Below, in pieces: positions 16,835-24,423 of a stretch of DNA of 64,000 nucleotides (positions are counted from its first letter, which is position 1; each line of letters opens with the position of its first letter). Source of the DNA: Bacteroidota bacterium (GTDB lineage: Bacteria > Bacteroidota > Bacteroidia > Chitinophagales > Chitinophagaceae); contig JAEZGI010000001.1 in the NCBI GenBank assembly GCA_023416995.1, positions 1 through 64,000 of the forward strand, given 5' to 3'. The translations under genes and the position numbers were made by a program. Under the pieces are notes generated by a model. That model worked only from the letters and a program-made list of their open reading frames with translations. It was not told the DNA's origin and made no database searches.

Positions 16835-16854
16835 CTTAAGTATTAATACCTAAG
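16835..16854. promoter_or_regulatory. 20-base palindrome at the ATPase start
   Basis: CTTAAGTATTAATACCTAAG begins 1 base before the ATPase start codon (on its minus strand) and is an inverted repeat with one mismatched pair. Its AT-rich, operator-like symmetry suggests a repressor site, possibly for the ATPase's own winged-helix domain. It is distinct from the GGCTGA hairpins further upstream. Confidence 0.5.
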
Positions 16855-16860
16855 ATAGTT

Positions 16861-17075
16861 ATTTTGGCTGAGTTTAGAATTATAAACTCAGCCAAAATTA
16901 GTTTTTTGGAGCACTATCATGGTCAGTTGCCATTACTTCTTTTGGCTGACTATATTGTTGTATACTTAGCCAAAAAAAAGTTTTTTTTAGGCGAATAAAA
17001 GGGTCAGTTGCCATTACTTCTTTGGCTGACTTTATAATTGTATACTCAGCCAAAACTATTTTTTTAGAAGACCTT
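16861..17075. repeat. Array of about 80-bp repeats each carrying a TTTGGCTGA hairpin
   Basis: Three hairpins share the stem TTTTGGCTGA / TCAGCCAAAA. Hairpin 1 (16861-16898) is perfect over 16 bp with a 6-base loop; hairpin 2 (16940-16975) has 13 of 15 pairs plus a G-T wobble; hairpin 3 (17021-17054) has 9 bp plus a TATA inner stem. Copies 2 and 3 share the direct repeat GGTCAGTTGCCATTACTTCT at 16921 and 17002, 81 bases apart. GGTCAG can also pair with the CTGAC of the hairpin arm, so alternative structures are possible. The array fills the gap between the alkA stop and the ATPase start on the minus strand. Confidence 0.85.
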
Positions 17076-17101
17076 GTTTAGAGTTAATTTATTCCAGGGT
17101 T

Positions 17102-17725
17102 CTAATACGCCGTCCTTCCGCGCTTTGTGAGATAATGATGCCATAAAAAAAAGGAGGCAAGAGAACGCCAGGGACGCCATTGTTCAGCGAGTGTGACGAT
17201 ATCTTCTTTAGCAGATGCAGTGGTAAGCTCACGAACTGCGTTCACAAGTGCCACATCTCCAATTGGAAATATATCGGGCGATTGTAAACACATGATCATA
17301 TAAATATCAGTGGTCCATTCGCCGATACCCTTGATGCTTATCAATTGCTTTCTTATTTCGGTATCAGGCAGCTCCGCAAGCGTATCGAGATTTAATGTAC
17401 CATCCACCAAAGCCTGCGACAAGGCCCGGAGGTATGTTGCTTTTTGACGGCTGATCTGGCAAGCGCGCATCTCTTCATCACTTAATTTAAGGATGTTTTC
17501 AGGTGTAAAAACCGGTATATAACTATCAAGTTTCAGGTAATGTGCATACGCCGAAGCAAGACTCACCTGCTGGTCAAGGATGATCCTGCTTAACGAAACA
17601 AAACCTGGTGGTCTGTACCAGTTTGTTGGCAATCCAATCCTTTCATATATAGATATGAAAAGCGGGTCCGCATTAAAGAGGCCTTCAACAGCGGTGTCAT
17701 TAACTATAGGGAGAAGATTGCTCAA
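17102..17725 (-). CDS. DNA-3-methyladenine glycosylase, AlkA/HhH-GPD type
   Basis: 207 residues. The HhH-GPD fold is visible: FVSLSRIILDQQVSLASA (helix before the hairpin), LISIKGIGEWTTDIYMIMCL (helix-hairpin-helix, then the Gly-rich turn) and FPIGDVALVNAV, which carries the catalytic Asp. It excises alkylated bases from DNA in base-excision repair. Its short form without the N-terminal AlkA domain is common. It starts 33 bases after the stop of the PepSY/flavin reductase on the same strand and could be the last gene of that operon. The hairpin array begins about 27 bases after its stop. Confidence 0.9.
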   Translation of the reverse strand: MSNLLPIVNDTAVEGLFNADPLFISIYERIGLPTNWYRPPGFVSLSRIILDQQVSLASAYAHYLKLDSYIPVFTPENILKLSDEEMRACQISRQKATYLRALSQALVDGTLNLDTLAELPDTEIRKQLISIKGIGEWTTDIYMIMCLQSPDIFPIGDVALVNAVRELTTASAKEDIVTLAEQWRPWRSLASFFLWHHYLTKRGRTAY

Positions 17726-17758
17726 TAGTGATGAATATTTGTACGTAATACCAGGTTA

Positions 17759-19957
17759 TTAGTAACAATCTGTCAGTATCCGGGCGTCCAGATGCAAGGT
17801 ATCCAAATCGAGGTTATCGCTGGCAGCACAAATAGCCGACAATACCTGCAACACATCTTTCTGCATCGCGAGTGAACCGCAGATCATCACCACAGCTCCA
17901 TCGCGTAAGGCTTCTCCAATAACCGACCCCGCAGTCAGCAACAAATCCATTACATACTGTTTATTGCCTTCGCGTGACAAGGCAAGGTGCAATGATGATA
18001 ACCTGCCCGCATCCTGTTGTTCGGCAAGAAATGATTGATACAAAGTAAAGGAACGCTCAAAGCGGAAACCGCAATATAAGTGCACTGGCAGTTTATGTTT
18101 GTTATCACTGATCATTCCCAGGAACGGCGCAATGCCTGTGCCATTTGAGACCATAATCACCGAAGACGCCCCGGGCGGAAAATGAAAGTGCTCATTTTTT
18201 ACGATGCGTGCACGAATAGAATCACCGGGAGACAATGCATATAAAAATCCTGAACCCAGTCCGCCAGGATAATGTTTCACGCTTAATTGAATTTCCTTTT
18301 GTACCATACCCAACGAATAAAGTCGTTCACGATGATCATTGGCCGGGTACAGCGCGAGCAGATCACCTGATTTTACGTGTTGTTTGCCCGATAGTGCCAG
18401 GCGCATCAAAAACGTATCGTCACCTTCGCCCATAATTGTTTTATGCGTCACCGTCATTTTACGCAGGTCCTTGTGATGTTCATTCTCTATGAGGTCAGGC
18501 GTCACATTAAGTGCAAACCCTGTTTGTTGCGACCAGGCGGTGCACCACGCAGCAAAATCTTCCGGCGAACGATCGTTCACCGTAAATACTTCGGTAGCCC
18601 GTGTTGCATTCAATACATGGCTTAACATTACGTCTGCTTCCAGTCCAAACTTGCAATAATCTGCATAGGTGCGTGAACCAAATGCCACAACCGAAAACCG
18701 GAACGGTTGCTGTTGATGATGTATAGAAAGCCGCGAAGCAAAATGCCGGCCATTGGAGGGCGGATCACCCAGTCCATAAGTGCTGGTCATGACAATCAAC
18801 TGTTGCATCAATGGAAAGCGGCGATACTTATCCATATCGGTCACATAAACCTTATTGCCAGCGGCAACAAGTTGCTGATAAACCGAGCGCGCGAAACGCA
18901 TTGTGGTGCCATTCTCGGTACCTACAAGGATGACAATGTTACATTCTTCGGCTTTGAATTTATTTTTCTGTACACCGGCCCGACGGCGCCACATGATTAC
19001 AAAACCGGAATAGATAAAAAATAGGATATAGGCGGAACTGACAGCAAGAATAATTGACCATACTATGCCATTGCGCCCGGTGTGCCACCGCAAACTAAAG
19101 GCATTTAATTGTGCCGCGCGGGAGAATACTTTTTCAGTGATCACATCACCCGTAAATTGATTGACCATGGTTACACGATCATGCAATTTCAATGTGTAAT
19201 AATCTTCAGGAAATTCTGAAAATGGAAATTCAAGCGTTTGCAGGTCAGCTAAACGCACTTCGTTGAACAATGGAAAGTCCCTCACTTCCTTAAGGGGATC
19301 TTCAGGCAATTCATTTTCCGGTGCCTGCAATTTTGCTTCGGTTGCATCAATCCATTCAAAGCGCGCAATTGATAAATAAGTTCCTGTTAAAGCAATAAAC
19401 AGGATTGGAAATAAAACGATACGACCGAAAATAACATGATAATACTGAGCCCAGTTTATCCGCTCGATATGTGAAAAAAACCGGAGTATTCCTTTTTGAC
19501 GTTGTATCACCAGGATCATACCTGATAATCCGATCAGGATTAAAAGGAATGACGACAAACCCACCAGGAACCGTCCTGTTTCTTTCAAAAACAAAGACCG
19601 GTGCAACGCCGTTACCCAGTTAAAAAATGCAGATTGTTCTTTAACGGCACCAAGTATTTTACCGTTACGCGGATCAACATAGGATTTCTGCGCGACGCCT
19701 GCCGTATCCGTCCAGTCGAGTATTACAAAATCATTATCATCAATAGTTAACTTCTGAACGTCTTTATACTCCCCGCGTATTACCGGCGCAACTTCAGCAA
19801 GCCGCAGCGTATCCGACCCTTGCACATAGTAAGATTGGGACTTGTCTGCAATTGGTTCGAATGCCAGTATGATGCCGGTTACTGAAGCGAGGGTGAGCAA
19901 TAAAAAAGAAGATACAGCCAATAATAAGTGGCTGTATCTCCAGACAGATATGATCAT
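17759..19957 (-). CDS. Membrane PepSY-flavodoxin-FNR reductase
   Basis: 732 residues. Domains in order: an N-terminal PepSY-associated transmembrane helix (about 9-31), a periplasmic PepSY region (about 35-110: YVDPRNGKILGAV), further helices (about 130-150, 175-195 and 300-320), a flavodoxin domain (about 340-480: ILVGTENGTTMRFA, STYGLGDPPSNGRHFA) and a C-terminal FAD/NADPH-binding reductase (LALYPANDHRERLYS, VSNGTGIAPFLGM, MICGSLAMQKDV). This is the cytochrome-P450-reductase-like arrangement found in PepSY reductases, moving electrons from NAD(P)H via FAD and FMN across the inner membrane. It follows the DUF2271 gene by 15 bases, making that protein the likely periplasmic acceptor. Confidence 0.85.
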   Translation of the reverse strand: MIISVWRYSHLLLAVSSFLLLTLASVTGIILAFEPIADKSQSYYVQGSDTLRLAEVAPVIRGEYKDVQKLTIDDNDFVILDWTDTAGVAQKSYVDPRNGKILGAVKEQSAFFNWVTALHRSLFLKETGRFLVGLSSFLLILIGLSGMILVIQRQKGILRFFSHIERINWAQYYHVIFGRIVLFPILFIALTGTYLSIARFEWIDATEAKLQAPENELPEDPLKEVRDFPLFNEVRLADLQTLEFPFSEFPEDYYTLKLHDRVTMVNQFTGDVITEKVFSRAAQLNAFSLRWHTGRNGIVWSIILAVSSAYILFFIYSGFVIMWRRRAGVQKNKFKAEECNIVILVGTENGTTMRFARSVYQQLVAAGNKVYVTDMDKYRRFPLMQQLIVMTSTYGLGDPPSNGRHFASRLSIHHQQQPFRFSVVAFGSRTYADYCKFGLEADVMLSHVLNATRATEVFTVNDRSPEDFAAWCTAWSQQTGFALNVTPDLIENEHHKDLRKMTVTHKTIMGEGDDTFLMRLALSGKQHVKSGDLLALYPANDHRERLYSLGMVQKEIQLSVKHYPGGLGSGFLYALSPGDSIRARIVKNEHFHFPPGASSVIMVSNGTGIAPFLGMISDNKHKLPVHLYCGFRFERSFTLYQSFLAEQQDAGRLSSLHLALSREGNKQYVMDLLLTAGSVIGEALRDGAVVMICGSLAMQKDVLQVLSAICAASDNLDLDTLHLDARILTDCY

Positions 19958-19972
19958 ATCGATTAAAAAATA

Positions 19973-20449
19973 TTAGTTGGCACTGAACCGCACATACCGG
20001 ATGTAATTGGTGCCATCTTTTTTACCTGTAAGGCCCTCAGTTGTCAACGGAACCTCGATATCTTTTACATGATATTGTTTATCTTCTACAGCGGTTTCAA
20101 ACCGCAAAATGTAACCTGCATTGATCTTGGCGTTTTCAATTTCAAGGGTCACTACACTGCGATCTCCGCCAGCAACCGATGCACCGGTGATAGCGCTTAT
20201 ATTGGTTGGCTTTTTCTTGTAAGCCTTATGCCACTCTTTCCAGTCGGGATACCATTCTTTATCTGGTCCCATTACAGACAGGGTTTTATCGTAATTGCCT
20301 TTCGGATCTATTATTGAAACAACGATGTATGCACCTTCCCCAACATAGTTCGTCATCTGAACCATACATTTATAACGTGTTGTTTGCGCATTCACTACAA
20401 ACGATGTACACAGTAAAACCACAAACAACGCCAACCTGATCGACTTCAT
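19973..20449 (-). CDS. Periplasmic DUF2271 protein with flavinylation-like motif
   Basis: 158 residues, with signal peptide MKSIRLALFVVLLCTSFVVNAQ. The mature part matches DUF2271 (small beta protein: AYIVVSIIDPKGNYDKTLSVMG, WYPDWKEWHKAYKK). It contains SAITGASVAGG at 85-95. ITGAS closely resembles the Dxx[S/T]GA[T/S] site at which ApbE attaches FMN in NqrC and RnfG, with S91 as candidate acceptor; the usual Asp is a Ser (S85). The flanking genes are a membrane PepSY/flavin reductase (15 bases downstream) and an ankyrin protein (9 bases upstream). Role inferred: periplasmic flavin carrier receiving electrons from the reductase. Confidence 0.8.
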   Translation of the reverse strand: MKSIRLALFVVLLCTSFVVNAQTTRYKCMVQMTNYVGEGAYIVVSIIDPKGNYDKTLSVMGPDKEWYPDWKEWHKAYKKKPTNISAITGASVAGGDRSVVTLEIENAKINAGYILRFETAVEDKQYHVKDIEVPLTTEGLTGKKDGTNYIRYVRFSAN

Positions 20450-20458
20450 ATTATTCGT

Positions 20459-21943
20459 TTATTTTAAGAACGCGAGAGAAATGTTTTGTTTTGAAAAGTT
20501 TTCGTTTTCGCTGGCCAGGTCAAAAGCAGTTTCGCTAAAGCTGGTTTTGATGTCTTTTTTAGCGCCGATAGACAAAAGGTATTTCATCACTGCATCATCC
20601 TTACCCAACATTGCTGCGCGGTGAAGTGCTGTGAGACCTTCCTTGTTTGTTGCATTAACATCGATATTCAAAGATTTCACGTATTCGAGCAAGGCAATAT
20701 CGTTTTTTGCGACAGCCAGGTGATATAAGGTATTGCCGTTTGCCTGTGGTGCCTGAACCTTCAGGCCACCGGCTTTCAATGTATTGAGCTTGGATTCAAA
20801 TTCCTTAGACTGGCGTGCATTATACGATTCGATAAGATACGCTGCCAGGTTATCACCTTTTGCGTCCTTTATGTCAGCGCGTGCACCTTTTTCAACCAGG
20901 TATTGCACTACTTCAGGACTGTTACCGCGTACGGCCAGTGTTAAGGCGGTATGACCATCTTTATTCGCCTGGTTTATATCAGCAACGCCCGCACGCAAAG
21001 TTTCAAGAACTGCCAGGTCGCGATTGGCGGCAGCTGCGTTCATGAAAACGGTATTGCCGTCTTTGTTTGCCTGGTTAGCTTTTACGCCTTTGCTCAGAAA
21101 GTATTGAATCAGCTTTTCCTGTCCGGGTCTCCGAACAATAGCATGTAATACGTTTTCGCCATTTTTGCTCAGCACGGTTGGTTTAATGCCAAGCGACTCG
21201 AGGTATTGAAATGTTTCTAATGGTGCGGCGCCCCGACGACTGCCCTGTGCGGCCATGATCATTGCATTGTCAGTATGCGAAACGCCTTTAGCTTTCAACG
21301 CTTTCATTACTTCAATGTTCCCGGCGCGTGCAGCATAATTGAATGCAGTGTTACCGTCAGCATCCTTACTGTTTAATGAAAGGCCCTTTGAAATGAAGTA
21401 CTCTGTGAGTTTGCCATCAGCGTCTGAAGGCACCACAAGCAGCAGTGCGTTAGCACCATCGTGCGTGAGATCCTTTTTCAGGTCGGCACCATTTTTCAGA
21501 CAGATTTCGTAGACAGCGGTATTTTTCTGACCACCATTTGCTGCAAAATTCAGCACGGAATAACCATGATTATCCTGCATACCCGCGATTTTGGCACCTT
21601 TTGATACAAGATGTTCCATCAGCAGGGTATTGCCTTTGCTGGCCGCCCAGAAAATATAGGTTCTGCCATCGTGCGTTAGTTTGTTGACATCGTTGCCTGG
21701 TTGTTCAAGGAGAAACTTAACAGTTTCATCAGGTGCGCCACTGTTTATCGCGAGAACAACCGGGTCAAAATTGCCGGCATTATATTCTGAAGGACTGTTT
21801 CCTTTCGCTATCTCAGCTTTCACTGCTTCAACACCGGGCTTTGACTGCCAAAAGCTGGCATCCAAAAAAATGTTCTTTTGCTGTGCCTGAATGGCGATGC
21901 TTAAAGAGAGTAAGATCCCGGTAAAAAATGACTTCATGTTCAT
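20459..21943 (-). CDS. Secreted ankyrin-repeat protein
   Basis: 494 residues. A signal peptide (MNMKSFFTGILLSLSIAIQAQ) is followed by at least ten ankyrin repeats over nearly the whole length, recognisable by the TxLxxAAxxGxxxxVxxLLxxGA pattern (for example GRTYIFWAASKGNTLLMEHL, GNTAFNYAARAGNIEVMKAL, GHTALTLAVRGNSPEVVQYL and GLTALHRAAMLGKDDAVMKYL). Ankyrins bind proteins; the partner here is probably the DUF2271 protein or the PepSY reductase, since the three genes are packed with gaps of 9 and 15 bases. An alternative start is the ATG at 21937. It seems to be the first gene of the operon. Confidence 0.87.
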   Translation of the reverse strand: MNMKSFFTGILLSLSIAIQAQQKNIFLDASFWQSKPGVEAVKAEIAKGNSPSEYNAGNFDPVVLAINSGAPDETVKFLLEQPGNDVNKLTHDGRTYIFWAASKGNTLLMEHLVSKGAKIAGMQDNHGYSVLNFAANGGQKNTAVYEICLKNGADLKKDLTHDGANALLLVVPSDADGKLTEYFISKGLSLNSKDADGNTAFNYAARAGNIEVMKALKAKGVSHTDNAMIMAAQGSRRGAAPLETFQYLESLGIKPTVLSKNGENVLHAIVRRPGQEKLIQYFLSKGVKANQANKDGNTVFMNAAAANRDLAVLETLRAGVADINQANKDGHTALTLAVRGNSPEVVQYLVEKGARADIKDAKGDNLAAYLIESYNARQSKEFESKLNTLKAGGLKVQAPQANGNTLYHLAVAKNDIALLEYVKSLNIDVNATNKEGLTALHRAAMLGKDDAVMKYLLSIGAKKDIKTSFSETAFDLASENENFSKQNISLAFLK

Positions 21944-22330
21944 CTGTGTGATATTAACTTTTGTTAGAGCCTGTTACTTAAAAAAACATGTCGTGTTAAC
22001 TGGCAATGTTTTGTTAAGTATCCTGTCCTGGATAATCCAGGCGGAATCGTGTAAAATTAAATCGATTACGAGGTCGGGCTATTACGAATGCCGGAAAATG
22101 TACGCCGGCGGCAGTGACAGGTCATTGCGCAAATAATGACTGCTAACAATGTATTACGGCTTTTAACGCCTGGTTACAAGCACTATATGTGTTAGTATAA
22201 GTTACATATTGATTTCGCTCCTGGTTTCGTAAGCACCTGACTGCCGGATCGGGAATTAATGAACTCTGACAGACAAAATTTAGATTGAAAAAGATAAAAA
22301 AACCGCATGTTTTGCATGCGGTTGAAAGCT
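21944..22330. other. Intergenic region upstream of the ankyrin operon
   Basis: 387 bases without a credible gene between the ankyrin start and the stop of the AHSA1-type gene. Both genes are on the minus strand, so the operon promoter should be here. The region also holds the terminator at 22287-22323. A small imperfect hairpin (TCCTGGATAATCCAGG, near 22026-22041) is visible; I attach no function to it. Confidence 0.5.
22287..22323 (-). terminator. Rho-independent terminator of the AHSA1-type gene
   Basis: AACCGCATG at 22301-22309 pairs perfectly with CATGCGGTT at 22315-22323 across a 5-base loop. On the minus strand the stem is followed by a T-rich tract (complement of 22287-22300). It lies 7 bases after the stop of the gene at 22331. 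Confidence 0.88.
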
Positions 22331-23398
22331 CTAATGTGCCGGGGCCTCTGTCTTATGTTTACCAGGGTCGAAGTCCTCCTGGACAGCGTTTTCAGATTTT
22401 TTATCATGAGGTGGCGCCTCATTTCTGCTTTCGATATCCTGCTTTTTATTGAGTTCCTCTAACTGCGGATCTTGTGCGTTAGGATTTTCGTGGAGTTTGC
22501 GGAGTTTTTCCTTTTGCTCGGAAATCTTGTTTTTCATGTCCTCGCCAGGTTCTGGATTTTCCCAGGTTTGTTGATTGGGGCCAATGGGTTTGGGTCCTTT
22601 TCCCCCGGTGTCTGATGAATTACCACCTGGCGTCTCCGGCTGGCCCTCGGCCTTTGTTTTCGGGTCGTCGGCAGCAGGTTTGGTTATACCCTCATTACCT
22701 GTCTGGCTTTCGGCTTTTGCTTGCGGGTGAGAGACGGATCTGGCCGCGTCTGCGTTTTCGGGCTGGCCTTCAGACTTAGCTTCCTGATTGTCGGCAACGG
22801 GTTGGGTCGAACCTTCATTTTTTGATTGTCCGGAGCCGGAGTCCGCCTGTTTCTTGGTTGTGTCTTTTTGTTGTTGCACAGTATCGTCGGCGCGGTTACC
22901 GATCTCATCCTGGTCGATATCACGGCGGTTATCGGTTTGTTGACCCGCGGCATCGCCCTCGAGGTAAGATCTCAACGCTTCGAGTCCGCGTTCCCAGCCC
23001 TGTTTGTGTGGTGCTGTTGCGATTTCTTCTTCAAAACCCTCCTGTTTGATATTTAGCCTGCTGCCATCCCCTGCTGATTCGAATCCTATCGTTAATGTAT
23101 AATCGCCGTTTTTCATGTCGTCATGCTCAAGATCCCAGTTCCATGAGTACACCAACTTTTTGTTTTCAACCACCTCATTATACTCACCTGTCACCTGGCA
23201 TTTCTGATCACCGTCAAACTCATATCGGATAGCGCCGCCATTTTTCAACTCATTTTTTACATTAGTCAGGTTTTTGCCGAATGGATGCCACCACTTTTTT
23301 AACTGATCACCTTCGATCCATGCAGCATACAATTTTTCCACCGGAACTTTGAAAGCTTTTGTGGTCTCAATACTGACCGGGTTGTTATTCTCTGCCAT
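22331..23398 (-). CDS. AHSA1/SRPBCC-domain protein with long disordered tail
   Basis: 355 residues from ATG 23398, the first Met before the conserved SRPBCC start (TTKAFKVPVEKLYAAWIEGDQLKKWWHP); the frame is open upstream but that sequence is not domain-like. The AHSA1 domain fills about 1-145 (WNWDLEHDDMKNGDYTLTIGFE, GWERGLEALRSYL). From about 150 on it is low-complexity, rich in Q, E, K, D, P and G, with loosely repeated blocks AKSEGQPENADA, AKAESQTGNEG and TKAEGQPETPGG. The START-like domain binds hydrophobic ligands; the tail is unusual. It lies 79 bases after the methyltransferase gene, so they may form an operon, and it ends in a terminator. Confidence 0.78.
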   Translation of the reverse strand: MAENNNPVSIETTKAFKVPVEKLYAAWIEGDQLKKWWHPFGKNLTNVKNELKNGGAIRYEFDGDQKCQVTGEYNEVVENKKLVYSWNWDLEHDDMKNGDYTLTIGFESAGDGSRLNIKQEGFEEEIATAPHKQGWERGLEALRSYLEGDAAGQQTDNRRDIDQDEIGNRADDTVQQQKDTTKKQADSGSGQSKNEGSTQPVADNQEAKSEGQPENADAARSVSHPQAKAESQTGNEGITKPAADDPKTKAEGQPETPGGNSSDTGGKGPKPIGPNQQTWENPEPGEDMKNKISEQKEKLRKLHENPNAQDPQLEELNKKQDIESRNEAPPHDKKSENAVQEDFDPGKHKTEAPAH

Positions 23399-23477
23399 AT
23401 CACAGGTTTTAAGTGATAAATAAAAGAATCGTGCCCGGGAATCAAAAACTTCAGTTAATGAAGGCACAAAAGAGAAA

Positions 23478-24287
23478 TCATCGTTTAACAGTGACTTTCA
23501 GAAAAGTAGCCGGGATAGCAGTTGTATCATCATCCCGTTGATTTTGTGCAATGAACAGGTCCTCAAGTTCTTTTTGTAACTGATCGGCCCTGCCGTTTTT
23601 TTCTGCAGCTTCAAACGCGTTCATCGTTGGACCATAAAACTGCCTGAAATTGTTAAGAAATTCGGTCGGCGAATAGTCAGCCATGAATACAAATGTTTCG
23701 CGGGAAAACGAAATGTTTTCTGCCGGAATACCTGCATTTACAAACCGGTCTTTAACATGACTTTCAACTCCCCAAAGCATCGGACTAATAAAGCCTTCGG
23801 GCGGAGGCGGGGTATAAGCTGTACTGATCTTTAGCACCTGTGCTACGAGGGTTGGATCTCCTGGTATCCAGTTACCCATAACAATACGGCCGCCTGGTTT
23901 GGTTACGCGAACCATTTCTTTGGCTACTACATCCGGCCTTGGTGCAAACATGGCTCCAAATATGCTCACCACGAGGTCGAAAGATTCATCTTCTAACCCG
24001 TTAAGTTCAGCAGCATCACCTTCCATGAACGTTACGTTTTTCACGCCGGCTTGCTGCGCACGTTGTTTTGCAGCAGCTATTAAATTGCTGGCAATGTCAA
24101 CGCCGACAACTTCGGCTGCCAGCTGTGCCTCGGGTAAAGCGGTATTGCCATCGCCGCAACCGAGGTCAAGTACCTTCATGTTCTTTGTGATGTTTAGGCC
24201 GTCGACGAATGCAGCCGCACTGTCACGCATTGTTTCTGCGAGAACGGTAAAGTCACCCTTCTCCCAAAGTGCTTTATTTGGATTCAT
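23478..24287 (-). CDS. Class I SAM-dependent methyltransferase
   Basis: About 269 residues from ATG 24287 (MNPNKALWEKGDFTVLAETM); an in-frame Met nine codons earlier is less likely. Motif I is VLDLGCGDGNTALPEA, motif II VVGVDIASNLIAAAKQ, then FMEGDAAELNGLEDESFDLVVSIFGAMFAPRPDVVAKEMVRVTKPGGRIVMGNW. This is a UbiE/Methyltransf_11-like Rossmann fold. The acceptor is unknown. The strong similarity of its C-terminal part (ADYSPTEFLNNFRQFYGPT) to small-molecule methyltransferases is suggestive only. It is 79 bases upstream of the AHSA1 protein gene on the same strand. Confidence 0.88.
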   Translation of the reverse strand: MNPNKALWEKGDFTVLAETMRDSAAAFVDGLNITKNMKVLDLGCGDGNTALPEAQLAAEVVGVDIASNLIAAAKQRAQQAGVKNVTFMEGDAAELNGLEDESFDLVVSIFGAMFAPRPDVVAKEMVRVTKPGGRIVMGNWIPGDPTLVAQVLKISTAYTPPPPEGFISPMLWGVESHVKDRFVNAGIPAENISFSRETFVFMADYSPTEFLNNFRQFYGPTMNAFEAAEKNGRADQLQKELEDLFIAQNQRDDDTTAIPATFLKVTVKR

Positions 24288-24423
24288 AAATGGTTGTTTG
24301 AGCACAAAATTCAATGATTGACAGCATCTGCAAATACCACTAACAGGTAAATCTGGATTTTAGCAAACGCAGATGGGGCGCTCAACACATGCATCTTATC
24401 CTGAGGAGGACCCAAAACAACTG

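Noticed and set aside
16861..17075. CRISPR array.
   Set aside because: Only two copies of the 20-base direct repeat 81 bases apart, with palindromic spacers that resemble each other, and no cas genes.
22010..22200. A tRNA or small RNA gene in the region upstream of the ankyrin operon.
   Set aside because: I looked for a cloverleaf (CCA-type end, T-loop GGTTCNANNCC) and found none; only a short imperfect hairpin is visible.
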